A stretch of DNA of 25,782 nucleotides, taken from contig DEDN01000010.1 in the NCBI GenBank assembly GCA_002349565.1, forward strand, positions 1-25,782. The letters are read 5' to 3'. A model generated the notes under the pieces. That model searched no databases. It had not been told where the DNA came from and was given only the letters and a program-made list of their open reading frames with translations. The stretch is from Alphaproteobacteria bacterium UBA2903. Its GTDB lineage: Bacteria > Pseudomonadota > Alphaproteobacteria > CAAGCB01 > CAG-977. How positions within the stretch are numbered: the first letter of the stretch is position 1; every line of letters begins with the position of its first letter. The position numbers and the translations under genes were made by a program. Positions 15,743 through 22,570 of the stretch are shown in pieces.

Positions 15743-16617
15743 TGTTCCGCTCCTTTTTCATAAGCGGGCCAAGCCCCCGATTTCGTCGACACGAACGCCG
15801 CGATGTCCACCGCCGCTTTGTGTGCCTGCGCCAAGGATTTGCCCGTCAGAATGTTGTACACGAACGCCCCCGAAAACGAATCCCCCGCGCCGACGGTATC
15901 GGCGACGTCAACTTTCGGCGTCGGCAAATACGATTTTTCCGTCGGCGTGTAAATCGTGCTGAACTTTTCGCCCGCCGTGAAAATCATATACTTCAAGCCG
16001 TACTTTTTAATGAAGGATTCACAAATTTCATCGACTGTTCCGGAAACGCCGAACAATTTTTTCAGCACTTCGATTTCGTCGTCGTTGATTTTAAAGATGT
16101 TGGCTTTTTGCAGCAAATCGTCAATCAATTCCGCCGAATAATACGTTCCGCGCAAATTGATGTCGAAAAACCGCAAAGCCTGTTCGGGCGCAAAAGACAG
16201 CAGCGTTTCGACCGCCTGTTTGGATTGGGGCGACCTTAACGCCAGCGTGCCGAAACACACAGCGTCCGCGCGCTTGACCAACTCTTCGGCTTCGGCGGTC
16301 GCCGTCAGATAGTCCCATGCCACGCCCTCTACAATGTCGTAAGACGGAATGCCGTCGTTCAAAACGACTTTGACGTGTCCCGTCGGGTGGTCGTTGCGCG
16401 AAATGCAGTATTTGATGCCGCTTTTTTCCAATTCGCCCAAAATTTCGTCGCCCAAAGCGTCATTGCCGACCGCGCTGACGGCATAGCCCTGCGCCCCCAG
16501 CTGGGTTGCATGATATACAAAGTTGATCGGCGCGCCGCCCGCGCGTTTGCCCACAGGCAGCATATCCCACAGCAGTTCGCCGATGCCGATGATAACGGGG
16601 TGTTTGTTTTCAACCAT
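15739..16617 (-). CDS. PfkB-family sugar kinase, fructokinase-like
   Basis: The 292-residue product is a ribokinase/PfkB-fold kinase that phosphorylates a sugar with ATP in the cytoplasm. It opens with GIGELLWDMLPVGKRAGGAPINFVYHATQLG, the substrate-binding N-terminal region, and contains the C-terminal signature DTVGAGDSFSGAFVYNIL with the catalytic base Asp246 and the anion-hole GAGD. The N-terminal GELLWDMLP/GGAP pattern is typical of fructokinases. GGAGGC precedes the start. The downstream gene, overlapping by four bases, is a sugar transporter, so the pair likely imports and phosphorylates one sugar. A promoter flanked by an inverted repeat lies upstream. Confidence 0.87.
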   Translation of the reverse strand: MVENKHPVIIGIGELLWDMLPVGKRAGGAPINFVYHATQLGAQGYAVSAVGNDALGDEILGELEKSGIKYCISRNDHPTGHVKVVLNDGIPSYDIVEGVAWDYLTATAEAEELVKRADAVCFGTLALRSPQSKQAVETLLSFAPEQALRFFDINLRGTYYSAELIDDLLQKANIFKINDDEIEVLKKLFGVSGTVDEICESFIKKYGLKYMIFTAGEKFSTIYTPTEKSYLPTPKVDVADTVGAGDSFSGAFVYNILTGKSLAQAHKAAVDIAAFVSTKSGAWPAYEKGAEQ

Positions 16618-16630
16618 AAAAGCCTCCGTT

Positions 16631-16683
16631 CGTTTGAAATAACTGCAACCAGTTTATCACAAAACAAACGGAAATTTCAAACG
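16631..16683 (-). promoter_or_regulatory. Promoter flanked by a 10-bp inverted repeat
   Basis: CGTTTGAAAT at 16631-16640 and ATTTCAAACG at 16674-16683 are perfect inverted copies. On the minus strand, TTGAAA (16675-16680) lies inside the upstream arm and is followed 16 bp later by GATAAA (16653-16658), a plausible -35/-10 pair for the sugar kinase-transporter genes. The arm over the -35 and the second arm beyond the start site would suit a dimeric repressor, perhaps sugar-responsive. Confidence 0.45.
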
Positions 16684-16684
16684 C

Positions 16685-17032
16685 TTACGGATTTTCCACT
16701 CTGTAACGACTGTCGTTTCTGAAATGGAACGGATAATCCGCGCGGGAAATTCCGATTTGCCGCAACACCGAATCAATCAAAGCGGAATCGTTCAAAAAAC
16801 GTTTGTCCGCATAAAAATAATAAGCTTTGAGGTTATCGTCCCAAATCAGCCGTCCGCGCGGAAAATCATCGTATTCGTACCACTTCAAATCGGGATGTTT
16901 CTTTTGGGCGTCCGCCCATTTTTCAATATGACTGCCCGAATAATCCGCCATATTCAGCGGCGGTTCAACCGCGCTGTCTTCTCCGAACACAATCAAATGT
17001 GCGGGCGTTTTCCAAAATATCGCCGTCTTCAT
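16685..17032 (-). CDS. Uncharacterised protein, 115 aa
   Basis: I do not recognise this protein. It is rich in aromatic and charged residues (KWYEYDDFPRGRLIWDDNLKAYYFYADKRFL) and has no signal peptide, membrane helix or known catalytic motif. The stretch FPRGRLIWDDNLKAYYFYADK suggests a compact beta-rich domain. Codon use is host-like. It lies between the sugar kinase promoter and the tRNA gene, and its stop is two bases from the inverted repeat in that promoter. There is no obvious operon partner. Confidence 0.6.
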   Translation of the reverse strand: MKTAIFWKTPAHLIVFGEDSAVEPPLNMADYSGSHIEKWADAQKKHPDLKWYEYDDFPRGRLIWDDNLKAYYFYADKRFLNDSALIDSVLRQIGISRADYPFHFRNDSRYRVENP

Positions 17033-17197
17033 TTTTCAAACACTCCGCAGTTTAAAAAACTGGTCTCAAAGACCGACAATTTTTGCCACAACGAAATAAA
17101 TTGTACATCAATTCGAAACAAATTTAAAGCTGTTTACGGCAATCGGCAGCGCAACTTTCGGCGATAGCAAAAAAATCGCATATAAAAAATTTTTTTC

Positions 17198-17225
17198 TTG
17201 CAAAACCATTTTTTTGTGATATTCT
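17198..17225 (+). promoter_or_regulatory. Candidate tRNA-Ala promoter
   Basis: TTGCAA (17198-17203) and TATTCT (17220-17225) are 16 bp apart and end 21 bases before the tRNA, a normal distance for a short tRNA leader. Both boxes are imperfect. Confidence 0.4.
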
Positions 17226-17246
17226 CTGCGCTGTATTGAAGGTCGT

Positions 17247-17322
<76 letters not shown>

Positions 17323-17340
17323 TAAACTTCAAATGTATTA

Positions 17341-17367
17341 AAAAGTCGCGGTTTCCCGCGACTTTTG
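17341..17367 (+). terminator. Terminator after tRNA-Ala, supplied by the island
   Basis: AAAAGTCGCGG and CCGCGACTTTT form an 11-base perfect stem around TTTC. It lies just inside attL, so it appears to come with the island and to replace the original tRNA terminator now found beyond attR. Confidence 0.85.
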
Positions 17368-17434
17368 CATATATGCGGTTTTACCTGTGCTTGGGTCAAG
17401 TGATACACTTTAGTGTTCCATCGCAGGTGAGTTT

Positions 17435-19204
17435 ATGTCCGTTCAACGACTAATCAGACGAAATTCGGTCTACTACTTCCGCTGTGTGATTCCGCGGCGT
17501 ATATCTGCTGTCCTTAATCGCAAAGAAATTCGTTTCAGCTTAAAAACGGCATCGTTTGGCGAAGCTAAACGAAAGCTTGTCTGCGTGAATTTGCTGATAG
17601 AGGACTACTTTATAAAAATTCGCCAAAAAATCCACATAAATAAATACAGCTCAAATTTTACTATGAGGGACATTATGAAATTTAATACAAACAAGGCGTT
17701 GGCTTTGGCGGATGAATACGCTTCTCAAACAAAAGGTGACAAACGGCTATCGTCGGAGGAAATGTTAAAGTCTTATTTGAATAAGACGGAAACGAAGGAA
17801 GATACCGATGCGATGATGGCTGTATATCACTCGGAAGACATATCGGATGAACTGTATTACTACAAATGCCTGTGCGACCGATATGATTATGAAGTTTCCG
17901 CTGAAAAAGAACTCAAGCTTGCGATCGAATCGGGGCTTTGCAAATATGAAGATTTAGGGAAATCAATTTTAGTGCAAGACCTTAAAAAAGCTCATCGACG
18001 GAAGATTGAACTGAAGAGGGCGGCTACAGAAGACGAAGATTATTTTGATGTTATGGACGTTTGCGCTCATTCGGGGAAACCAAAGAACCCCCAGAAAGAA
18101 ACGTGTTCGAAACATTACTGGGAAGACGTATACAAGGCGTTTAAATCAGATCCGGATAACAGGGGATTAAGCCAAAGCACAATGCAAGAGCGTTACCTGC
18201 GTTTGGGGACGGTTTTTCGTTTGATGGATTTAAAGAATGTGGAGGATATTTCCGTCGAAACTGTTCGGAATCTTCGGAGGAAACTGATGGAGTATCCGGT
18301 TAATTGCCGCAAGCTTTATCCTAAATTGTCGCCGGAAGACGCTATACGCCAAGGAAAGGCTGACGGAAGAAAAACGTTGGAGGTCAATACTATTGACGGT
18401 TATATTACGGCGTTAAGCTCTCTTTGTTCCTATGCCGTTAAAGAAGGTTATATCGCAAACAATCCGGCAGCGGGACAGGGGATGAAAAAGACTTGGGAAG
18501 ATGCTAAACGGGAAAGCAAAGCAAGATTGCCGTTTAACGAAGAAGATTTAGCACGAACGTTTTCCGTGGCTTCCTATCCGAAACGGGAAGAAGATCCGAC
18601 CCGATTTTTTATTCCGCTGATTGGGTTGCACACAGGTATGCGGTTAAACGAGATATGCCAATTGACCGTTGATGATATTCAGATTGCTGAGGGTGTTAAT
18701 GTTATCAATATTCAAAAAGACGGCGATAAAAGCGTTAAGAATCGTGACAGCGAACGGTTGGTTCCAATTCATCCCAATCTGGTAAAATTGGGATTGCTTG
18801 AGTATATCGAAAAGCGAAAAAAGGCAGGAGCCAATGTCCGATTGTTTGATTGTAGCAAAAACGGTCGCGGGTACTTTTCGGATAATTTTTCCAAGTGGTT
18901 TAAACGCTACAAAGACAAAGCCGGGGTGCGGTCAAACGTGAACTTTCACTCGTTTCGGCATACGTTTGCCGTAAAAGCGTGTGAGGCAAATATCAATGAT
19001 AAACTTATCGATACGTTGGCGGGGTGGTCCAAAGGGCACACTGTCGGCAATATCAGTATGCAGAAGCGTTACATCAACGAACTGTCGATAAAAAAGCTGG
19101 ATGAAGCCGTATTATCCATGGCTTTTCCAGAGGTTCAGCCACTGATTGAACAATACGGGAATCAGAATCCAGTTAACACAAAAGAGGAGGCTGAGGGCGT
19201 TTAA
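17435..19204 (+). CDS. int: Tyrosine recombinase / site-specific integrase
   Basis: The 589-residue protein would catalyse integration and excision at the tRNA-Ala site. The N-terminus (SVQRLIRRNSVYYFRCVIPRRISAVLNRKEIRFSLKTASFGEAKRKL) resembles the DUF6538 arm-type domain of some proteobacterial integrases. A helical core-binding domain lies around 225-340, and the catalytic domain around 355-555 contains Arg403 (HTGMRLNEIC), the HSFRH box with His505 and Arg508, Trp in AGWSKGHT, and Tyr546 in MQKRYI. All key catalytic residues are present, so the enzyme may be active. AGGTGAG precedes the ATG. Its position beside attL and its direction away from the tRNA are typical. Confidence 0.94.
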   Translation: MSVQRLIRRNSVYYFRCVIPRRISAVLNRKEIRFSLKTASFGEAKRKLVCVNLLIEDYFIKIRQKIHINKYSSNFTMRDIMKFNTNKALALADEYASQTKGDKRLSSEEMLKSYLNKTETKEDTDAMMAVYHSEDISDELYYYKCLCDRYDYEVSAEKELKLAIESGLCKYEDLGKSILVQDLKKAHRRKIELKRAATEDEDYFDVMDVCAHSGKPKNPQKETCSKHYWEDVYKAFKSDPDNRGLSQSTMQERYLRLGTVFRLMDLKNVEDISVETVRNLRRKLMEYPVNCRKLYPKLSPEDAIRQGKADGRKTLEVNTIDGYITALSSLCSYAVKEGYIANNPAAGQGMKKTWEDAKRESKARLPFNEEDLARTFSVASYPKREEDPTRFFIPLIGLHTGMRLNEICQLTVDDIQIAEGVNVINIQKDGDKSVKNRDSERLVPIHPNLVKLGLLEYIEKRKKAGANVRLFDCSKNGRGYFSDNFSKWFKRYKDKAGVRSNVNFHSFRHTFAVKACEANINDKLIDTLAGWSKGHTVGNISMQKRYINELSIKKLDEAVLSMAFPEVQPLIEQYGNQNPVNTKEEAEGV

Positions 19205-19526
19205 AAGACGTCCTCATTTTCGTATGCCTTTGGCGAGCATTTTAAAGTGGGCGTTTTGTGGATCGAATCCTATGCGTGAGTAGGGAAAAGCATGAAGGAG
19301 TATTCTAAAAAAAAGGAATACCTCTCTGAAATGAGGCTGATTTTTGAGAAATAGAATAAGTATAGGAGAAAGGCATATGTACAGCCCCTGTCATGCGGTT
19401 ACGTGTATTCGGCGGTGATATAAAAGGGATGTGCAGTTTGAACGAGTGAATGCACCTCAATAGGACGCATTAGAGTAATAATGCCTGAAAAGTTTTAGAG
19501 AGATAACTCGAAAAAGAGGTGTTGGA
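19205..19526. other. Structured non-coding region between int and the Rep-like gene
   Basis: No gene longer than 20 codons is evident in these 322 bp. Visible structures are a hairpin of GAGTATTC (19298-19305) with GAATACCTC (19316-19324), CCTC/GAGG (19321-19336), GTGCA/TGCAC (19431-19455) and the perfect GCATTA-GAGTAA-TAATGC hairpin at 19467-19484. Two tiny frames with plausible ribosome binding sites exist: 19292-19354 (20 codons, MKEYSKKKEYL) and 19377-19418 (13 codons, after AGGAGAAAGG). In a rolling-circle element, the origin often lies just upstream of the rep gene, so this is a candidate origin; it may also contain the rep promoter. No known nick-site sequence was recognised. Confidence 0.4.
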
Positions 19527-20330
19527 ATGATAAAATATAACAAAATCACGCAAGAAGGGCTGTTTGAACAGATTGCTTCGCTGAGGGATGAAGTTGACGA
19601 GTTGAGTCATTGCTGTAATTTCGGAAAATATTGTGGTTTCAATAAGAAGGTGTATAACTTATTCAACGTGTTGTCTGATAAAGCCGAAGGCATTTCCGTC
19701 ATCAATAAATGTCAAGCATGGGATGAACTGACGGGTCTGAATAAGCAACTTAATGCTTCACAAGGCTTTCAGAGCTGGTTAAGCTGTTTTAACGAGAAGC
19801 TTCAACGTCAATGCAACGTCAAGACACGAAATTATCCGATGTGCCAACAGCGAACCCAATATGCAACACGGGAGCTAATTACGGAATTTTGCCGAGAATT
19901 TAAAGCAAATATGGCGGTTACGCTAAATTTGAATCCGGAAATGTGGGATAACCAGTCAATAACTTCGATACGGGCTAATGTCTGCAACACGCTTTTGCCG
20001 AAAATAATGGGGTCGTATAGAACTGCGACCGTTAAAAACGGCAGCAGAGAGAAGCTTCTCTATATTGGGGCGATTGAACACCTGCATAGCAACGTCCATG
20101 TACATTTGGCAGTTTATAACCCGAAGTTTAAGAAACAAGACCTGATATATGATAAGGCTAAAGAGGAAGCATTCCTACTGACGGATGCCGTTATTAAGAC
20201 AACGGGAGGAGGAGCTGCCTGTGTTACGCCGTTGCTTAATCCGGCAGGTTGGGCGGCGTATATCACAAAGATGAAGGGGTGTTGTGAAAATCTTGTCTTC
20301 GACCAATTTTCGAAGGGAAAGCAAAAATGA
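19527..20330 (+). CDS. Putative HUH-endonuclease replication initiator (Rep-like)
   Basis: The 267-residue protein has the three ordered motifs of single-tyrosine HUH endonucleases. Motif 1 is the strand MAVTLNLN (129-136). Motif 2 is HLHSNVHVHLAVY, with His191-Val-His193 as the metal-binding HUH pair and additional His185 and His187. Motif 3 is AAYITKMKG, with the candidate nicking residue Tyr245 and Lys248. Such enzymes nick one strand to begin rolling-circle replication of plasmids and small phages. The N-terminal 120 residues are Cys-rich and unassigned. There is no helicase domain. AGAGG precedes the start, and an untranslated structured region lies upstream. A single-domain Y1 transposase is the alternative, but the length and the motif 1 strand favour Rep. 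Confidence 0.65.
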   Translation: MIKYNKITQEGLFEQIASLRDEVDELSHCCNFGKYCGFNKKVYNLFNVLSDKAEGISVINKCQAWDELTGLNKQLNASQGFQSWLSCFNEKLQRQCNVKTRNYPMCQQRTQYATRELITEFCREFKANMAVTLNLNPEMWDNQSITSIRANVCNTLLPKIMGSYRTATVKNGSREKLLYIGAIEHLHSNVHVHLAVYNPKFKKQDLIYDKAKEEAFLLTDAVIKTTGGGAACVTPLLNPAGWAAYITKMKGCCENLVFDQFSKGKQK

Positions 20331-20395
20331 ACGGGCAGACCAAACAAAATGGGGTAAAGAATCCGTTATTCTTTCTTCTGTGCGATTTTGTATAG
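20327..20395 (+). CDS. Possible 22-residue coupled microprotein
   Basis: The ATG overlaps the stop of the Rep-like gene (ATGA), and GAAGGGA lies 8-10 bases upstream. The frame encodes MNGQTKQNGVKNPLFFLLCDFV and then stops. The hydrophobic tail could associate with membranes. It may be a chance frame, since only the coupling geometry supports it. Confidence 0.2.
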   Translation: MNGQTKQNGVKNPLFFLLCDFV

Positions 20396-20613
20396 ATTAA
20401 AAGAAGAATTTGTCGCAAAGATTTCACTTTTCAGTCATGTAACGATTTTATCGGTCTTTTCCTGCATTTTTTCCTGTCATTCGGATTGGTTTCAGAACCT
20501 CCGCTCACAACGGAGAGGGCAACTCCTCTTTTGTCGGAACTTCTATAGCGTTGCTATTTGAGCTTTTTCGTTTCGCTTTGCAAACCGTTCGCTGATAAGC
20601 CAACGGAAGAATT
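20396..20613. other. Intergenic region between convergent rep-like and hipA genes
   Basis: No gene is supported here. A short inverted repeat CCTCCG/CGGAG-GG near 20499-20519 could help end transcription from either side, but it is not followed by a clear T tract. Confidence 0.4.
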
Positions 20614-21858
20614 TTAGTATTTTGAGGAGTTTCCTTTAAAAGCGGTATTCATACGGGAAATTTCAGCATTGCCGATGCCTAAATGTTGAGCGATATTTTT
20701 CCATTCGGAAACCGCTGCTATTTGCTGTTTGAGAATTTTCTCAGCCTCCGGTTTGGGCAAGCCAAAGTAATCTGCCACAGAAAGAGCCAAGTCAATGGAG
20801 GTCGCACTGCTTGTTTCATCAATATTCAGTTGTAGATTTGATGTCCTGTCAACGCTGGGATTAACATCATACAATGGTGAAAGGCTCCAGCCATTAGGGC
20901 TTTGTTTTAAGAAGCCATGATTGCGCAAATGGTCATCCGTATTAGAAATGAGTATGGAAAATAACATTCTGCTCCAAAGTTCTTTCAGGTCTTCCTTAAT
21001 GTTAACGCCTTTAGTTCGGATAATTTCCGCAATATCCAAATAACTATAATCCCCGTTTTCGCCGTCGTTAGCATTAAGCATACTCATCGCGGAAATAAAC
21101 GGGATACGGTGCTTTCCCTCACGGTCAAATCGTTTCAGCAAAATAATAGATTGGCCAAGAGCTTTAGTTAATTGCCATTCCTGAACTTTTAAGCCGGCAT
21201 TTTTTGCTAATGTCAGAGCGACAGATTCCCACAATACATTATTGTTATTATCGTCTTTTTTAGGGAACTTAGCTATGCAAAGATTTCCCTGTTTGTCAAT
21301 GACTGATGCTTTAGGTCTGGCGCCACCTAGAGAGGAGCCTGGAATAAGCAGTTCTTTGATGTCATTAAAAGACGCGTCATCATCTATGATTTTTTCGGAT
21401 GCCGCCAACAACTTTGGCAAATCAACCAGCGGAGGTATCGCTTTTTTATCTTTCGCAGTTAAAAAATCTCCGTCCGGTACTTGTTTGAACCGTAAAGCTC
21501 CTTGACGAGAGAAATCATTAACCGCCAGTAAATAGTCAAGCTGATTAAGTTGACGGCGCGGACGGTTTTCTTGTTCGGCTGTTTTTTCCTCATTCCTTTT
21601 TATCAGTAGACGTCCCCAGGTATCAGGAGAACAATCCGACATTGAGGCGAAAATGCTTTTTTTATTGTCTGTATGTCCTGTTCCTTCGGTCAAAGGCAAG
21701 TATGGCTCCAATTCAAAGTTGCAAGGAAATTTCAGCCAGCTTTCATCGTATCTAAATGAGGCGCTTTCTTTACCATTGTTAAAATATGACCACAAACGAC
21801 CGACCGGTATGTCTTTACCAGCCAGATTGATATGTACATACGTCAGAATTTCAGCCAT
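20614..21858 (-). CDS. hipA: HipA-family serine/threonine kinase toxin
   Basis: HipA toxins are kinases that phosphorylate translation factors such as glutamyl-tRNA synthetase and induce growth arrest. The 414-residue product has a HipA N-terminal subdomain with SDCSPDTWGRLLI (residues 74-86), the Gly-rich loop PGSSLGGARPKA (173-184) that contains the serine region of autophosphorylation, CIAKFPKK with Lys197 for ATP, the catalytic SNTDDHLRNHGF with Asp309, and the metal-binding PLYDVNP with Asp331. All key residues are present, so it looks intact. Its start lies three bases after the stop of the antitoxin gene, with AAGGAA just upstream. It converges on the Rep-like gene. Confidence 0.92.
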   Translation of the reverse strand: MAEILTYVHINLAGKDIPVGRLWSYFNNGKESASFRYDESWLKFPCNFELEPYLPLTEGTGHTDNKKSIFASMSDCSPDTWGRLLIKRNEEKTAEQENRPRRQLNQLDYLLAVNDFSRQGALRFKQVPDGDFLTAKDKKAIPPLVDLPKLLAASEKIIDDDASFNDIKELLIPGSSLGGARPKASVIDKQGNLCIAKFPKKDDNNNNVLWESVALTLAKNAGLKVQEWQLTKALGQSIILLKRFDREGKHRIPFISAMSMLNANDGENGDYSYLDIAEIIRTKGVNIKEDLKELWSRMLFSILISNTDDHLRNHGFLKQSPNGWSLSPLYDVNPSVDRTSNLQLNIDETSSATSIDLALSVADYFGLPKPEAEKILKQQIAAVSEWKNIAQHLGIGNAEISRMNTAFKGNSSKY

Positions 21859-21861
21859 TTC

Positions 21862-22176
21862 TTATTCCTTTTTTAAAACAATCCGTTTAGGAAGCTCTTC
21901 GCTGCTCAGCGCTTGTCCGACAGCATCGAAAGCAATATCCGCAACATCTTTTAACCGATCTAACATTCCTAAAACATAAAGAGCGGTGGCATAAATCCCC
22001 ATTGACACAGTTGGTTGTCCGTCTTCAATGGATTTAAGGGTAACACGCGAAATGCCAACACGTTCCGCCATAAGCGCCACAGGAATACGACGACGCAGGC
22101 GCGCTTCTTTTATATCTTTTCCGAGCTTTTTTAAAGCCTTTTTGACGGGGATGGGTGTTGTCAGTTTTTGTTTCAT
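21862..22176 (-). CDS. hipB: HipB-like antitoxin, XRE-type DNA-binding protein
   Basis: The 104-residue protein has a helix-turn-helix of the Cro/XRE type at about 33-55 (VALMAERVGISRVTLKSIEDGQPTV). Antitoxins of this class bind HipA and repress their own operon. It precedes hipA by three bases on the same strand, the usual antitoxin-first order. AAAGG lies before the ATG. A perfect 12-bp inverted repeat overlapping the promoter upstream is the probable binding site for autoregulation. The C-terminal part (SSEELPKRIVLKKE) is charged and may be flexible. Confidence 0.88.
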   Translation of the reverse strand: MKQKLTTPIPVKKALKKLGKDIKEARLRRRIPVALMAERVGISRVTLKSIEDGQPTVSMGIYATALYVLGMLDRLKDVADIAFDAVGQALSSEELPKRIVLKKE

Positions 22177-22190
22177 CTGTTAACCTTTAT

Positions 22191-22247
22191 GCAAAATATA
22201 TTTTACGATGATTCTTTTAAAGTATAATATATTTTGCTTTATTTCAA
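22191..22247 (-). promoter_or_regulatory. hipBA promoter with inverted-repeat operator
   Basis: GCAAAATATATT at 22191-22202 and AATATATTTTGC at 22226-22237 are perfect inverted copies with 23 bp between them; the left arm also contains the palindrome AAAATATATTTT. On the minus strand TTGAAA (22242-22247) and TATACT (22221-22226) form a promoter with a 15-bp spacer, so the upstream arm covers the spacer and -10. This is the expected layout for repression by HipB dimers. Confidence 0.6.
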
Positions 22248-22297
22248 TATTTTTGTATTCTTGAAAACCCCGTGCTGGGCGCATGGTTCCGGAAAGC

Positions 22298-22460
22298 TGC
22301 GCCGAAATACCGCCGAAAATGAGCGTATCCGGATTATGGAGCATCTGAAAGAAAAAGGCAGTTTGCAGATATATGAAGCTTGGAGCAACATCAAGTACAA
22401 GTATCGCAACCGAGGATTTTGTCGCAAAGGACACTATGTGGATACCGTGGGCAAAAATGC
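22298..22460 (+). pseudogene. IS200/IS605-family transposase (TnpA) remnant
   Basis: Translation in two adjacent frames gives IPPKMSVS (22307-22330) and then RIMEHLKEKGSLQIYEAWS...NIKYKYRNRGF...GHYVDTVGKN (to 22459). This is the central part of the small Y1 HUH transposase of IS200-like elements, which reads SIPPKxSVSxxMGYLKGKS...NLKYKYGNRxFWxxGYYVxTVG. There is a frameshift near 22330, the 5' part with the HUH motif is missing, and the helix with the catalytic tyrosine is absent after VGKN. The remnant therefore cannot encode an active enzyme. It separates hipBA from the ankyrin gene. Confidence 0.75.
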
Positions 22461-22526
22461 GCCTGCCAGACCGTTTGTACGCCGTTCAGGTGTCGTCAGT
22501 AGCATGAGGGCTATGCCCGTTACGGA

Positions 22527-22559
22527 AGATCCCCGCGTTTTACGCGGGGATCTCTTTTA
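22527..22559. terminator. Strong hairpin, bidirectional terminator or IS200 end
   Basis: AGATCCCCGCG and CGCGGGGATCT form a perfect 11-base stem around TTTTA, followed by CTTTTAA. It can terminate transcription on the plus strand and, less strongly, from the ankyrin gene ending at 22571. Because it follows the transposase remnant, it may be the right-end palindrome of the old IS200-like element. Confidence 0.65.
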
Positions 22560-22570
22560 ACGAAACGACG

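Noticed and set aside
22234..22560. A 108-residue plus-strand protein from 22234
   Set aside because: Its start lies in the hipBA operator and its middle is an out-of-frame transposase remnant; the rest is not protein-like.
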